Source: Anaerolinea sp.
GTDB lineage: Bacteria; Chloroflexota; Anaerolineae; Anaerolineales; Villigracilaceae
Reading direction: 5' to 3'
Length of the DNA: 64,000 bases
NCBI GenBank assembly: GCA_020047815.1
Contig: JAIFNG010000016.1
Coordinates: 35,623-99,622, forward strand
Shown: piece by piece, positions 18,601-25,856 of the stretch
How the letters are laid out: every line of letters starts with the position of its first letter
Numbering within the stretch: position 1 is the stretch's first letter
Made by a program: the position numbers and the translations under genes
Notes under the pieces: generated by a model
The model's input: only the letters and a program-made list of their open reading frames with translations
The model's database searches: none
Told to the model about the DNA's origin: nothing

Positions 18601-19661
18601 ATGCACCGCGTCCGCAGAAAATACTTGAAGAGATCAGCACGCTTGTCCATTTGCCGCTGCGACTCAACAATGAAATGATGCGCGCATTGGGCGAGGACCC
18701 CGATTCGGTTAAGCAGGTTATTCAGGAGATGGTCGCAGATCAGTTGACCATGCTCAACGCCACACGCCTGATCGGTGCGATCCAAAACCGTGTGGGTGAG
18801 CAGTTACAGTGGCAAAGCCCTCTGCCTTCCGATTGGGACAACCTTGAGGATGTGATCATGCAGACGGCACGTGAAGGTCTCACACGAAAGCATGAACGCC
18901 TTAACGCCCAGATCGCTCATGATATTGATGCCTTCCTCCAGCGCGAACCAGTCGACAGCGACTCCGCAAAACTACGCTTGTTGTTAACCCTATCGCATGG
19001 CACACGCGCCACGTTTGATCAGAAAACACATAAGCAGGTCAAGCAGGGATTCATGCGGTTTACCTATGTCTTCCTGGCTGCGCAATTGCTGGACGGGCGC
19101 GAAGCGCAGGATATCAATGAAGAAGTGATGGATCATCTTGAATCAGCGGAGGAAAACCTGCGCGCGACCTGGGGACAATCTGAATTTTCGCGGTTAAGCC
19201 AGAATGCCATAAAATTGGCTGATTTTGGTCCCGCAGCAAGAATCGCTTTCGGGGAGAGCCGACTTAACGAAACAGCATCAAGCTTGAGCGAATCAGAGCG
19301 CGCGCAGCTGACTGAGGCAATTGGTAAATATGTACTCAACGAAGTTCATCGCCAATTACTGCTCAGTGCATTCAGTGAATTATGGGTCGAGTACCTGACA
19401 AAGGTCGAGGCCTTGCGTGTCTCCATCGGCCTTGAGGCTTACGCCCAGCGTGACCCGCTGGTACAATACAAAGGACGCGCATCAGAAATGTTCCAACAGT
19501 TGCTGGAAGATGTGCGTTCCCTGGTAATTGGCCGCGCATTTGCAGCCCGACCACGGCGAGTGGAAATTACCCCAATCGAAACCCCTGAAAGTGTATCTGT
19601 TGTACCCAGTGTTTCCCAGGTGGAGGTTGACGGTAATAAAAAGAAGAGGAAACGTCACTAA
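15651..19661 (+). CDS. secA: Preprotein translocase ATPase SecA, greatly enlarged
   Basis: A 1336-residue motor ATPase driving proteins through SecYEG; most SecA proteins are 800-1000 residues. Present are Walker A [23 protein letters not shown], Walker B-like [37 protein letters not shown] and [21 protein letters not shown]. NBD2 carries two inserts compared with E. coli, one near residues 455-485 and a larger one near 534-626. The scaffold/wing region is also expanded. Residues 918-930 ([13 protein letters not shown]) are encoded by a short dispersed repeat. The C terminus ends in a Lys/Arg tail and lacks the CxCxSG zinc motif that binds SecB. It is followed after 13 bases by the adenosine deaminase gene. 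Confidence 0.96.
   Translation: [1336 protein letters not shown]
18405..18428 (+). repeat. Short dispersed repeat inserted in frame within secA
   Basis: The 24 bases starting CCTTCAACAGACTCAGGAC and ending AGGCT read on the reverse strand as AGCCTGTCCTGAG followed by TCTGTTGAAGG, close to the well-known dispersed motif family CCTGAGCNTGTCGAAGG. It is translated as PSTDSGQA inside SecA; the reverse strand gives the typical CPESVEG peptide of this repeat. Confidence 0.65.
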
Positions 19662-19674
19662 ACTTTAGAGAAAG

Positions 19675-20715
19675 ATGTTACGCGACAATACCGCTCCGGT
19701 AAACCAATTTCTCTCCCTTCCAAAGGTGGAATTGCATCGCCATTTGGAAGGGTCTTTGCGTTTAACTACGATGCTGGATATAGCAAGCCAGCATGGTGTG
19801 ACGGTACCCATCAGCGAGTTCAACCTGAGCGAGCTCGTGCAGGTACAAGACCAGGACCCGCAAACTTTCACCAATTTTCTGGAAAAATTCAAGACGCTTC
19901 GTCTTTTTTATAAATCTCCTGATGTGATCGACCGCGTGACACGCGAGGCGGTTGAGGATGCCGCGAAAGATAACGTCCGTTACCTTGAATTACGGTTTAC
20001 ACCTGTGGCTTTGAGTCGCGCTGAAGGCTTTCCTTTGCATGATGTGATGCAGTGGGTGGTACAAAGCGCAAGGGATGCCGCACAACAATTCAAGGTAAAG
20101 GTGGGTTTGATCGCCTCTGTAAACCGCCACGAAAGCCCCGACCTCGCAGAGCAGGTGGCATGGCTGTCTTCAGACTATATCAAGGATGGATTGATCGGGA
20201 TGGATCTGGCTGGCAATGAAGCCGAGTTTAAATCTGACCCGTTTTATGGAATTTTCAGAGAGGCAAAACAGGCGGGCTTGCATATCACCATCCATGCAGG
20301 CGAGTGGGGTCCTGCGCAAAATGTCCAAGATGCCATTGAGAAGCTCGGTGCCGAGCGCATCGGCCATGGTGTGCGCGTGATGGAAGATGAAAATGTCGTA
20401 GCCCTTTCAAAGGAACACGGCATGGTCTTTGAAGTGTGCGTTACCAGCAATTATCAATCCGGGGTTGTACACTCCCTGTCACCGCATCCCCTGCCGCGCA
20501 TGCTGGCTGCGGGCTTGCAGGTTACGCTTAACACCGATGATCCCAGTGTTTCCCGCATCACGCTTTCACATGAATACCAGCGTGTGTATGAACAATTGAA
20601 GATACCCACCAGTCTATTGAAACAGAGTGTTATATGCGCAGCACAGGCTGCCTTCCTGGATGGGGACGAAAAAAATAAATTCGTCAAATCCGTCCAGGAG
20701 GAATTAAATTTATAA
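19675..20715 (+). CDS. add: Adenosine deaminase
   Basis: A 346-residue zinc enzyme deaminating adenosine/deoxyadenosine to inosine in purine salvage. Zinc ligands H21 and H23 lie in VELHRHLEGS; H207 and catalytic E210 in HAGEWG; IGHGVR follows; D288-D289 in NTDDPS complete the site. The GMDLAGNE segment is also diagnostic. Length is typical. The start is 13 bases after the secA stop with only a weak AGAG SD, so it is probably expressed with secA. An adenine deaminase or AMP deaminase is less likely given length and motif spacing. Confidence 0.95.
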   Translation: MLRDNTAPVNQFLSLPKVELHRHLEGSLRLTTMLDIASQHGVTVPISEFNLSELVQVQDQDPQTFTNFLEKFKTLRLFYKSPDVIDRVTREAVEDAAKDNVRYLELRFTPVALSRAEGFPLHDVMQWVVQSARDAAQQFKVKVGLIASVNRHESPDLAEQVAWLSSDYIKDGLIGMDLAGNEAEFKSDPFYGIFREAKQAGLHITIHAGEWGPAQNVQDAIEKLGAERIGHGVRVMEDENVVALSKEHGMVFEVCVTSNYQSGVVHSLSPHPLPRMLAAGLQVTLNTDDPSVSRITLSHEYQRVYEQLKIPTSLLKQSVICAAQAAFLDGDEKNKFVKSVQEELNL

Positions 20716-20719
20716 GTCC

Positions 20720-20815
20720 ATGTCACTGTGAGCTGCCTTTCCGGACCCTTGCAAAAAAGCATTCTCCATCTCTTTAAAGGGATTTGCTTTGGGAAGTACA
20801 ACCTCGCAGAGACAT
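20720..20815. repeat. 96-bp dispersed repeat (diverged copy 2)
   Basis: Starts ATGTCACTGTGAG and ends CCTCGCAGAGACAT, matching the ends of the 8544-8641 element, and contains the paired internal blocks AAGCATTCTCC and GGGATTTGCTTTGG. It lies directly after the adenosine deaminase stop. Divergence from copy 1 is large, so it is called from ends, length and arm order together. Confidence 0.55.
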
Positions 20816-20829
20816 CTTCATGTCAATCC

Positions 20830-20887
20830 CACCACAAAGGTGCAAGGATATCAAAGGCGCTCCTTTGAGTTCTTCAAGATTGTGGTG
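20830..20887 (+). promoter_or_regulatory. Structured leader upstream of aconitase
   Basis: Outer stem CACCACAA (20830-20837) with TTGTGGTG (20880-20887) encloses a second perfect hairpin TCAAAGG-CGCT-CCTTTGA (20851-20868). It lies about 50 bases before the aconitase start. I do not recognise a known riboswitch class. Function as an RNA regulator is inference. Confidence 0.4.
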
Positions 20888-20940
20888 TGAGCAGGTCACG
20901 TTCTTAACGTGATAAAACCCTCATACCAAAGGAGTATCCT

Positions 20941-23652
20941 ATGCAAGATCTATTTAAGTCCCGTGACGTATTGAAAGTGGGGAAGAAGGAATACGTTATT
21001 TTCCGTCTCGATGTACTGGAGAAAGCTGGGCTCACAAAACTCAGCAAACTGCCGTACTCAATCCGCGTCGTGCTCGAAGCCGCCCTCCGTCAATGTAATG
21101 ACAGGGAGATCACACAGAATGATGTAAAGAACATCGCCTCGTGGACACCGAAAGGGGCACGCCCCGGTATTCCCTTCCTGCCCGCACGTGTTGTCATGCA
21201 GGATTTTACGGGTGTTCCAGCCGTAGTTGACCTCGCCTCAATGCGCTCCGCTGTAGCCCGTTTAGGAGATGACCCGAAGAAGATCAATCCACTTGTGCCC
21301 GTTGACCTTGTCATTGACCACTCGGCACAGGTGGATTTTTTTGCCTCAGTTGACGCTGTCAATCGGAATGCTGAAGTCGAATTCCAGCGCAACCGCGAAC
21401 GCTATGAATTTTTGAAATGGGGGCAAAAAGCCTTTAGTAATTTCCGCGTTGTGCCGCCGATGACAGGCATTGTGCATCAGGTTAATCTAGAAAATCTGGC
21501 TGAAGTGGTGATGAGCAAAGAAGAGACCCGGCAAACCTCTGAAGCCATTAGTGTCTTATTCCCCGACACCGTTGTCGGCACCGACTCGCACACAACCATG
21601 ATCAATGGTCTGGGGGTGGTTGGCTGGGGTGTGGGAGGAATCGAAGCCGAAGCCGTCATGCTAGGTCAACCGATGGATATGCTCCTACCCGATGTCATTG
21701 GATTCAGACTCTTCGGCAAACTCAAGGAAGGTGTTACCGCCACCGACCTTGTTCTCACCGTCACCCAAATGCTCCGCAAGAAAGGCGTGGTCGATAAATT
21801 CGTCGAATTCCATGGGGAAGGCTTGAATAACATGTCGCTCACTGACCGCGCCACAATTGCCAACATGGCTCCGGAATATGGCGCGACAATGGGTTACTTT
21901 CCTGTGGATGAGGAAACCCTACGCTACATGCGCCTCACAGGCCGCCCTGAAGAAGTGGTGGACCGTACCGAAGCCTATATGCGTGCGCAGGGACTCTTCC
22001 GCGAGACGAACAGCCCCGAACCTGAATTTTCTGACACTCTTGAACTTGACCTCGCCTCTGTCGTTCCATCCATGGCAGGCCCCAAGCGTCCACAGGATCG
22101 AGTGGCGCTTTCTCACATGAAAGATGCATTCCGCAAGGCTTTAACTGCCCCCATAAAAGATCGCGGATACGACCTCTCTGGTGAGGCATTGAACCGTGAA
22201 GCCAACTTCGGCACGAATGGCGGAACACTAAAGATGAAACATGGCGCGGTTGTGATCGCGGCAATCACATCCTGTACGAACACATCCAATCCTTCCGTGC
22301 TGATTGCAGCTGGGCTTGTGGCAAAGAAAGCTGTCGAAAAAGGCTTGAACGTCAAGCCCTACGTCAAGACATCTCTCGCACCTGGTTCACTGGTTGTAAC
22401 CGAATATCTAAAGAGCGCAGGTCTGCTCGAACCACTTTCCAAGCTCGGTTTCAATGTGGTGGCTTACGGCTGCACAACATGCATCGGAAATTCCGGGCCT
22501 CTGCCTGGTGAAGTAGCCAAGGCTGTCACAGGGGGTGATCTGATTGCTTCAGCAGTCATTTCTGGTAACCGCAACTTCGAGGGACGTGTGCACCCGCTGG
22601 TGAAGGCCAATTATCTTGCTTCCCCCCCTCTTGTAGTGGCGTATGCGCTGGCCGGCACTGTGGATATTGACCTGGATAACGAGCCGCTTGGCACAGATAA
22701 AAACAACCAACCTGTATATCTAAAGGATTTGTGGCCCAGCCAACAGGAAGTAAACGAAGCGATTGAGGCAAATGTCAAGGCGGAGATGTTCAAAGCCAAA
22801 TATGCTGATGTGTTCTCAGGCTCGGACATGTGGAAGGAGATAAAGGTCAAGGAAGGTGATCTCTTTGAGTGGCGTGATGACTCAACCTATATCCATCACC
22901 CACCCTATTTTCAGACTTTGACCCTCGATGTGCCAACCATCCAGCCAATTCAGGATGCGCGGGTGCTTGGAATATTTGGAGACTCCATCACCACCGACCA
23001 TATCTCGCCTGCGGGTAACATTGCGGCGGATTCGCCTGCTGGAAAATTTCTGCAAGAGCACGGAGTCCAGCCCAAGGACTTTAATCAATACGGCACACGC
23101 CGCGGCAATGATCTGGTAATGGCACGCGGTACGTTTGCAAATATTCGCTTGAAGAATGTGATGGTCGCGCCAAAAGAAGGCAATTGGACAAAACATCAGC
23201 CCTCAGGTGAGGTTATGTCCATTTTTGACACGGCAATGAAATACAAGGAAATCGGTATATCATCCGTCGTCCTCGCAGGCAAGGAATACGGTACAGGCTC
23301 CAGCCGAGACTGGGCGGCAAAAGGTCCCATGCTGCAAGGCGTGAAGGCGGTTATAGCCGAGTCATTTGAACGTATACACCGCTCGAATTTAGTTGGCATG
23401 GGTGTGCTTCCACTTAGATTCGCCCAGGGACAAAATGCCGAATCACTTGGATTGGACGGCAGTGAAGTCATCTCCATAGAAGGGCTGAATGACCAGGTGA
23501 AACCGCAGAGCGAGGTCACGGTCAAGGCGAAAAAACCTGGTGGAGAAGTTGTTGAGTTCAAGGCGACTGTTCTGTTGAACACGGATGTTGAAGTGAATTA
23601 CTACCGCAACGGCGGAATTCTGCACACAGTGTTGAGGAATTTGGTAAAGTAA
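20941..23652 (+). CDS. acnA: Aconitate hydratase (AcnA/IRP type)
   Basis: A 903-residue [4Fe-4S] enzyme of the TCA cycle interconverting citrate and isocitrate. Cluster ligands are C445 ([12 protein letters not shown]), C511 and C514 ([10 protein letters not shown]). The substrate motif [22 protein letters not shown] is present, as is the swivel domain with [13 protein letters not shown] and [13 protein letters not shown]. Length and architecture match the AcnA/IRP group rather than AcnB. A clear SD (AAAGGAG) precedes ATG 20941. The leader carries a hairpin pair. No other TCA gene is nearby. Confidence 0.97.
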   Translation: MQDLFKSRDVLKVGKKEYVIFRLDVLEKAGLTKLSKLPYSIRVVLEAALRQCNDREITQNDVKNIASWTPKGARPGIPFLPARVVMQDFTGVPAVVDLASMRSAVARLGDDPKKINPLVPVDLVIDHSAQVDFFASVDAVNRNAEVEFQRNRERYEFLKWGQKAFSNFRVVPPMTGIVHQVNLENLAEVVMSKEETRQTSEAISVLFPDTVVGTDSHTTMINGLGVVGWGVGGIEAEAVMLGQPMDMLLPDVIGFRLFGKLKEGVTATDLVLTVTQMLRKKGVVDKFVEFHGEGLNNMSLTDRATIANMAPEYGATMGYFPVDEETLRYMRLTGRPEEVVDRTEAYMRAQGLFRETNSPEPEFSDTLELDLASVVPSMAGPKRPQDRVALSHMKDAFRKALTAPIKDRGYDLSGEALNREANFGTNGGTLKMKHGAVVIAAITSCTNTSNPSVLIAAGLVAKKAVEKGLNVKPYVKTSLAPGSLVVTEYLKSAGLLEPLSKLGFNVVAYGCTTCIGNSGPLPGEVAKAVTGGDLIASAVISGNRNFEGRVHPLVKANYLASPPLVVAYALAGTVDIDLDNEPLGTDKNNQPVYLKDLWPSQQEVNEAIEANVKAEMFKAKYADVFSGSDMWKEIKVKEGDLFEWRDDSTYIHHPPYFQTLTLDVPTIQPIQDARVLGIFGDSITTDHISPAGNIAADSPAGKFLQEHGVQPKDFNQYGTRRGNDLVMARGTFANIRLKNVMVAPKEGNWTKHQPSGEVMSIFDTAMKYKEIGISSVVLAGKEYGTGSSRDWAAKGPMLQGVKAVIAESFERIHRSNLVGMGVLPLRFAQGQNAESLGLDGSEVISIEGLNDQVKPQSEVTVKAKKPGGEVVEFKATVLLNTDVEVNYYRNGGILHTVLRNLVK

Positions 23653-23734
23653 CTTTTCCCAGATTGCCGCCATCGGTGATATTTGATAAAAGTCCAACAG
23701 AAGGGGATAGAGATTAATTTAGGTTGATAATAAA

Positions 23735-23770
23735 AGAGGCGGTCATCTTTCGCGAAAGATGACCGCCTCT
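23735..23770 (-). terminator. Perfect palindrome terminator after the holin-like gene
   Basis: A 36-base perfect palindrome (16-bp arms beginning AGAGGCGGTCATC around CGCG). On the minus strand it starts 12 bases after the holin-like gene stop and is followed by TTTTATTATC, a good U-tract. It may also stop acnA transcripts from the other side. Confidence 0.85.
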
Positions 23771-23781
23771 GACTGCCAATC

Positions 23782-24159
23782 CTATCTTTTCTTTCCCTTT
23801 AGCTCATCGCGGAAAATGACACTCATGACCACGCTGACTAGGCTGATAACCAAACTACCAAGCAGGGCAGTCCAAAAGTCAGCCACGGAGAGACCGATCC
23901 CAAACACCTGCCCGACCCTGCTAGTGAGCATCAGCACCAGGGTGTTGATAACGAGGGTGAATAAACCCAAAGTGAGGATGATCAGCGGACAGGTAAGAAA
24001 TTTCAACAATGGGCGCACAAGCGCATTTAGCAATCCAAATATGAGTGCCAGCCACAGCACGCCAGTCCAATCGCCGCGGAGTTGGATGCCAGGGACGATC
24101 AATACTGCGGCATACAATCCAACTGCATTGATAGCCCAGCGAATTATAAATTTTGTCAT
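23782..24159 (-). CDS. Holin-superfamily-IV-like (DUF360/Phage_holin_4_2) membrane protein
   Basis: A 125-residue protein with four hydrophobic helices: AINAVGLYAAVLIVPGI, then WLALIFGLLNALVRPLL, TCPLIILTLGLFTLVINTLV and a C-terminal helix with LGSLVISLVSVV. The LNALVRP and LTLGLFTLVINTLVL motifs are typical of this family, found widely on bacterial chromosomes without phage. ATG 24159 is chosen because AAAGGAG lies 5-7 bases upstream; a longer frame reaches 24180. No phage gene is nearby, so a lytic role is not supported. Function in the family is not established. Confidence 0.85.
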   Translation of the reverse strand: MTKFIIRWAINAVGLYAAVLIVPGIQLRGDWTGVLWLALIFGLLNALVRPLLKFLTCPLIILTLGLFTLVINTLVLMLTSRVGQVFGIGLSVADFWTALLGSLVISLVSVVMSVIFRDELKGKKR

Positions 24160-24222
24160 TCGTTCTCCTTTCATTGACATGTTTGAAAAATATTCACGTT
24201 ACATATAAATACGTAAAAGTTG

Positions 24223-25218
24223 TTATAAAGTTGCCTGCATCCAGATCAGGGTGCGTAGTGGCGTAAAGCCTGCAGCTTGAATAGCCTTGTCAAATTCGCC
24301 TGCGGGAAATTCAAGCGCGATACTGGAATAAGAATGAGCTAACTCGCGCCGCGCCTGGAGCAACAACACGGTTAACGCTTGAGGGTCGGATCCTTCACCT
24401 GTTGCGGCAAAAAGAGCTTCTCCCCGCCCGTAGGGAATCCACGCAAGCGCTGCCTCCATGCTTCCTGAGCCTGTCAGCGAATGGCTTTTTTTGACTGCCG
24501 CCCACTGACGGACATTTACATCCACGAACAGCAAATACAGCCAGTTCCACAGACCAGGTCGAAGGGATGTAAATGTCCAGTTGCGGTGCCAGGCTAAAGT
24601 ATCGGGGTAAAGACGTGAAAGCCAGTTGAGCTGAGTCTGCCAATTGTTTGGATTCCTGTCTGTGACGACAATATCTGTTTGCAAGGCGGGAGCATGCGGG
24701 TCGGTATGCGCCTGCCAGGAAGTGCGGCGGGCACGTTCAACAAAACCCAGTTTTGTGTAAAGGTCGATCGCGCCAGGGTTATCATCGCGGACGTGAAGCC
24801 AGATGTTATCCACATTTTTCTCGTGCGCATGTTGAATGGCACGCTCGGTCAGGGAACGTGCAATCCCCTTACGGCGGTGATCGGGATACACAGCAATATT
24901 TGCGATGAGATATGTATGCTGTTTATTGTGCCGATACGGGATGAGGCTGGCATTTCCAATAATTCTGCCGTTTTCCTCCCAAACATATCCACTCAATGGC
25001 AGGGATGTGGTCTCAACGGCATGATTCGCCCACTTTAGAAATGAGTTGTCTTTCCCTGCACGACGCATGTCCTGCACATACCGTTTCCCATCGCCATCCA
25101 TGGTGCTGGAAAAGCAGGCTTCGATCAGGTCTGCCACAGCAGACAGGTCTCGTAAAACATTAAGCGGACGCAGGTTGGAATGCGCCTCAGCCCGCGCAGG
25201 AATGGTAATGGAGGACAT
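24223..25218 (-). CDS. GNAT-family N-acetyltransferase
   Basis: A 331-residue protein. Residues about 15-175 form a GNAT fold with the acetyl-CoA pyrophosphate loop DHRRKGIARSLTERA (R..G.A motif), the preceding strand NIAVYP and DDNPGAIDLYTKLGFVE after it. Residues 180-331 form a second alpha/beta part with weaker similarity, perhaps a degenerate second GNAT domain. Substrate unknown. ATG 25218 has no SD; TATAAT lies 6 bases upstream, so the transcript is probably leaderless. It is divergent from the HAD gene at 25340. Confidence 0.87.
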   Translation of the reverse strand: MSSITIPARAEAHSNLRPLNVLRDLSAVADLIEACFSSTMDGDGKRYVQDMRRAGKDNSFLKWANHAVETTSLPLSGYVWEENGRIIGNASLIPYRHNKQHTYLIANIAVYPDHRRKGIARSLTERAIQHAHEKNVDNIWLHVRDDNPGAIDLYTKLGFVERARRTSWQAHTDPHAPALQTDIVVTDRNPNNWQTQLNWLSRLYPDTLAWHRNWTFTSLRPGLWNWLYLLFVDVNVRQWAAVKKSHSLTGSGSMEAALAWIPYGRGEALFAATGEGSDPQALTVLLLQARRELAHSYSSIALEFPAGEFDKAIQAAGFTPLRTLIWMQATL

Positions 25219-25224
25219 TGGGAT

Positions 25225-25230
25225 ATTATA
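25225..25230 (-). promoter_or_regulatory. Leaderless-type -10 box of the GNAT gene
   Basis: Consensus TATAAT on the minus strand, 6 bases before ATG 25218; transcription would begin at or next to the start codon. Confidence 0.6.
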
Positions 25231-25325
25231 GCCCCATGTTTGGCAGGGGTAAACTCACCGGTGTGCAGCACATAAACATTTAACTTTGATGCAATTCGCA
25301 CCTCCCACACTCCTTCCATCCCCTG

Positions 25326-25331
25326 TATAAT
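25326..25331 (+). promoter_or_regulatory. Leaderless-type -10 box of the HAD gene
   Basis: Consensus TATAAT on the plus strand, 8 bases before ATG 25340, no purine-rich SD beyond GGAG inside the gap, which would be too close to the predicted 5' end to be a normal leader. Confidence 0.55.
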
Positions 25332-25339
25332 GGAGCGCA

Positions 25340-25810
25340 ATGATTAAATTTACCATTCCGGGTCAGGGCGATTATGAAATTGAACATCTTGTGATGGATG
25401 TGAACGGTACACTGGCAATAGACGGTCAGCTTATTGATGGTGTGGCAGGGAAGATCACCACTTTGCGAACCCAATTAACCATACACCTGCTCACAGCAGA
25501 CACACATGGAAAACAAGCCGCCATGGACCAACAACTTGGATTATCTGCCGTGCGAATTTTACCGGGCGGAGAGGCTCTGCAAAAAGCGAATTACATCCGC
25601 AGGCTGGGCAGTGAAAAAGTGATAGCCATCGGGCAGGGTGCAAACGACGCAGAAATGCTTGAAACTGCACGCCTGGGTATTTGTGTGCTGTCTGTGGAAG
25701 GGGTCTCAAAAGATTCCCTGCTTGCCGCCGACCTGGTCGCGCCAGACATACTTTCGGCATTGGATCTGCTCGAAAAACCTTTGCGTATTGTTGCCAGTTT
25801 GAGAAAGTAA
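25340..25810 (+). CDS. Small HAD-superfamily protein, soluble P-type-ATPase-like
   Basis: A 156-residue protein with a HAD core and no membrane segment, similar to COG4087 'soluble P-type ATPase' proteins. Motif I reads MDVNGTLA, with the nucleophilic Asp but Asn where phosphatases have the second Asp, comparable to the non-acidic position of DKTGT in P-type ATPases. Motif II Thr is in HLLTADTHG, and motif III/IV is IGQGANDAEMLETA. The cap domain is absent, so the active site is open and a macromolecular or small phospho-substrate is possible. Substrate unknown. It precedes the DUF389-like gene by 46 bases containing a hairpin. Confidence 0.85.
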   Translation: MIKFTIPGQGDYEIEHLVMDVNGTLAIDGQLIDGVAGKITTLRTQLTIHLLTADTHGKQAAMDQQLGLSAVRILPGGEALQKANYIRRLGSEKVIAIGQGANDAEMLETARLGICVLSVEGVSKDSLLAADLVAPDILSALDLLEKPLRIVASLRK

Positions 25811-25818
25811 AATCAAAA

Positions 25819-25838
25819 CGCAGGAGGGAACTCCTGCG
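25819..25838. terminator. Hairpin after the HAD gene
   Basis: Perfect 8-bp stem CGCAGGAG-GGAA-CTCCTGCG, 8 bases after the HAD stop. There is no U-tract on the plus strand (an A-rich run follows), so termination strength is uncertain; on the minus strand TTTTGATTTT follows. Confidence 0.45.
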
Positions 25839-25856
25839 CTCCAAAATAAAAACCCT

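Noticed and set aside
18344..18670. Minus strand frame containing the CPESVEG peptide
   Set aside because: This is the antisense translation of the dispersed repeat inside secA, not a gene.
23735..23770. 36-base perfect palindrome as an operator site
   Set aside because: Its position just after a stop codon and the U-tract on the minus strand fit an intrinsic terminator better than a protein-binding operator.
23782..24159. Holin-like gene as evidence of a prophage
   Set aside because: No integrase, endolysin, capsid or other phage gene is nearby, and this holin-like family is common on bacterial chromosomes.
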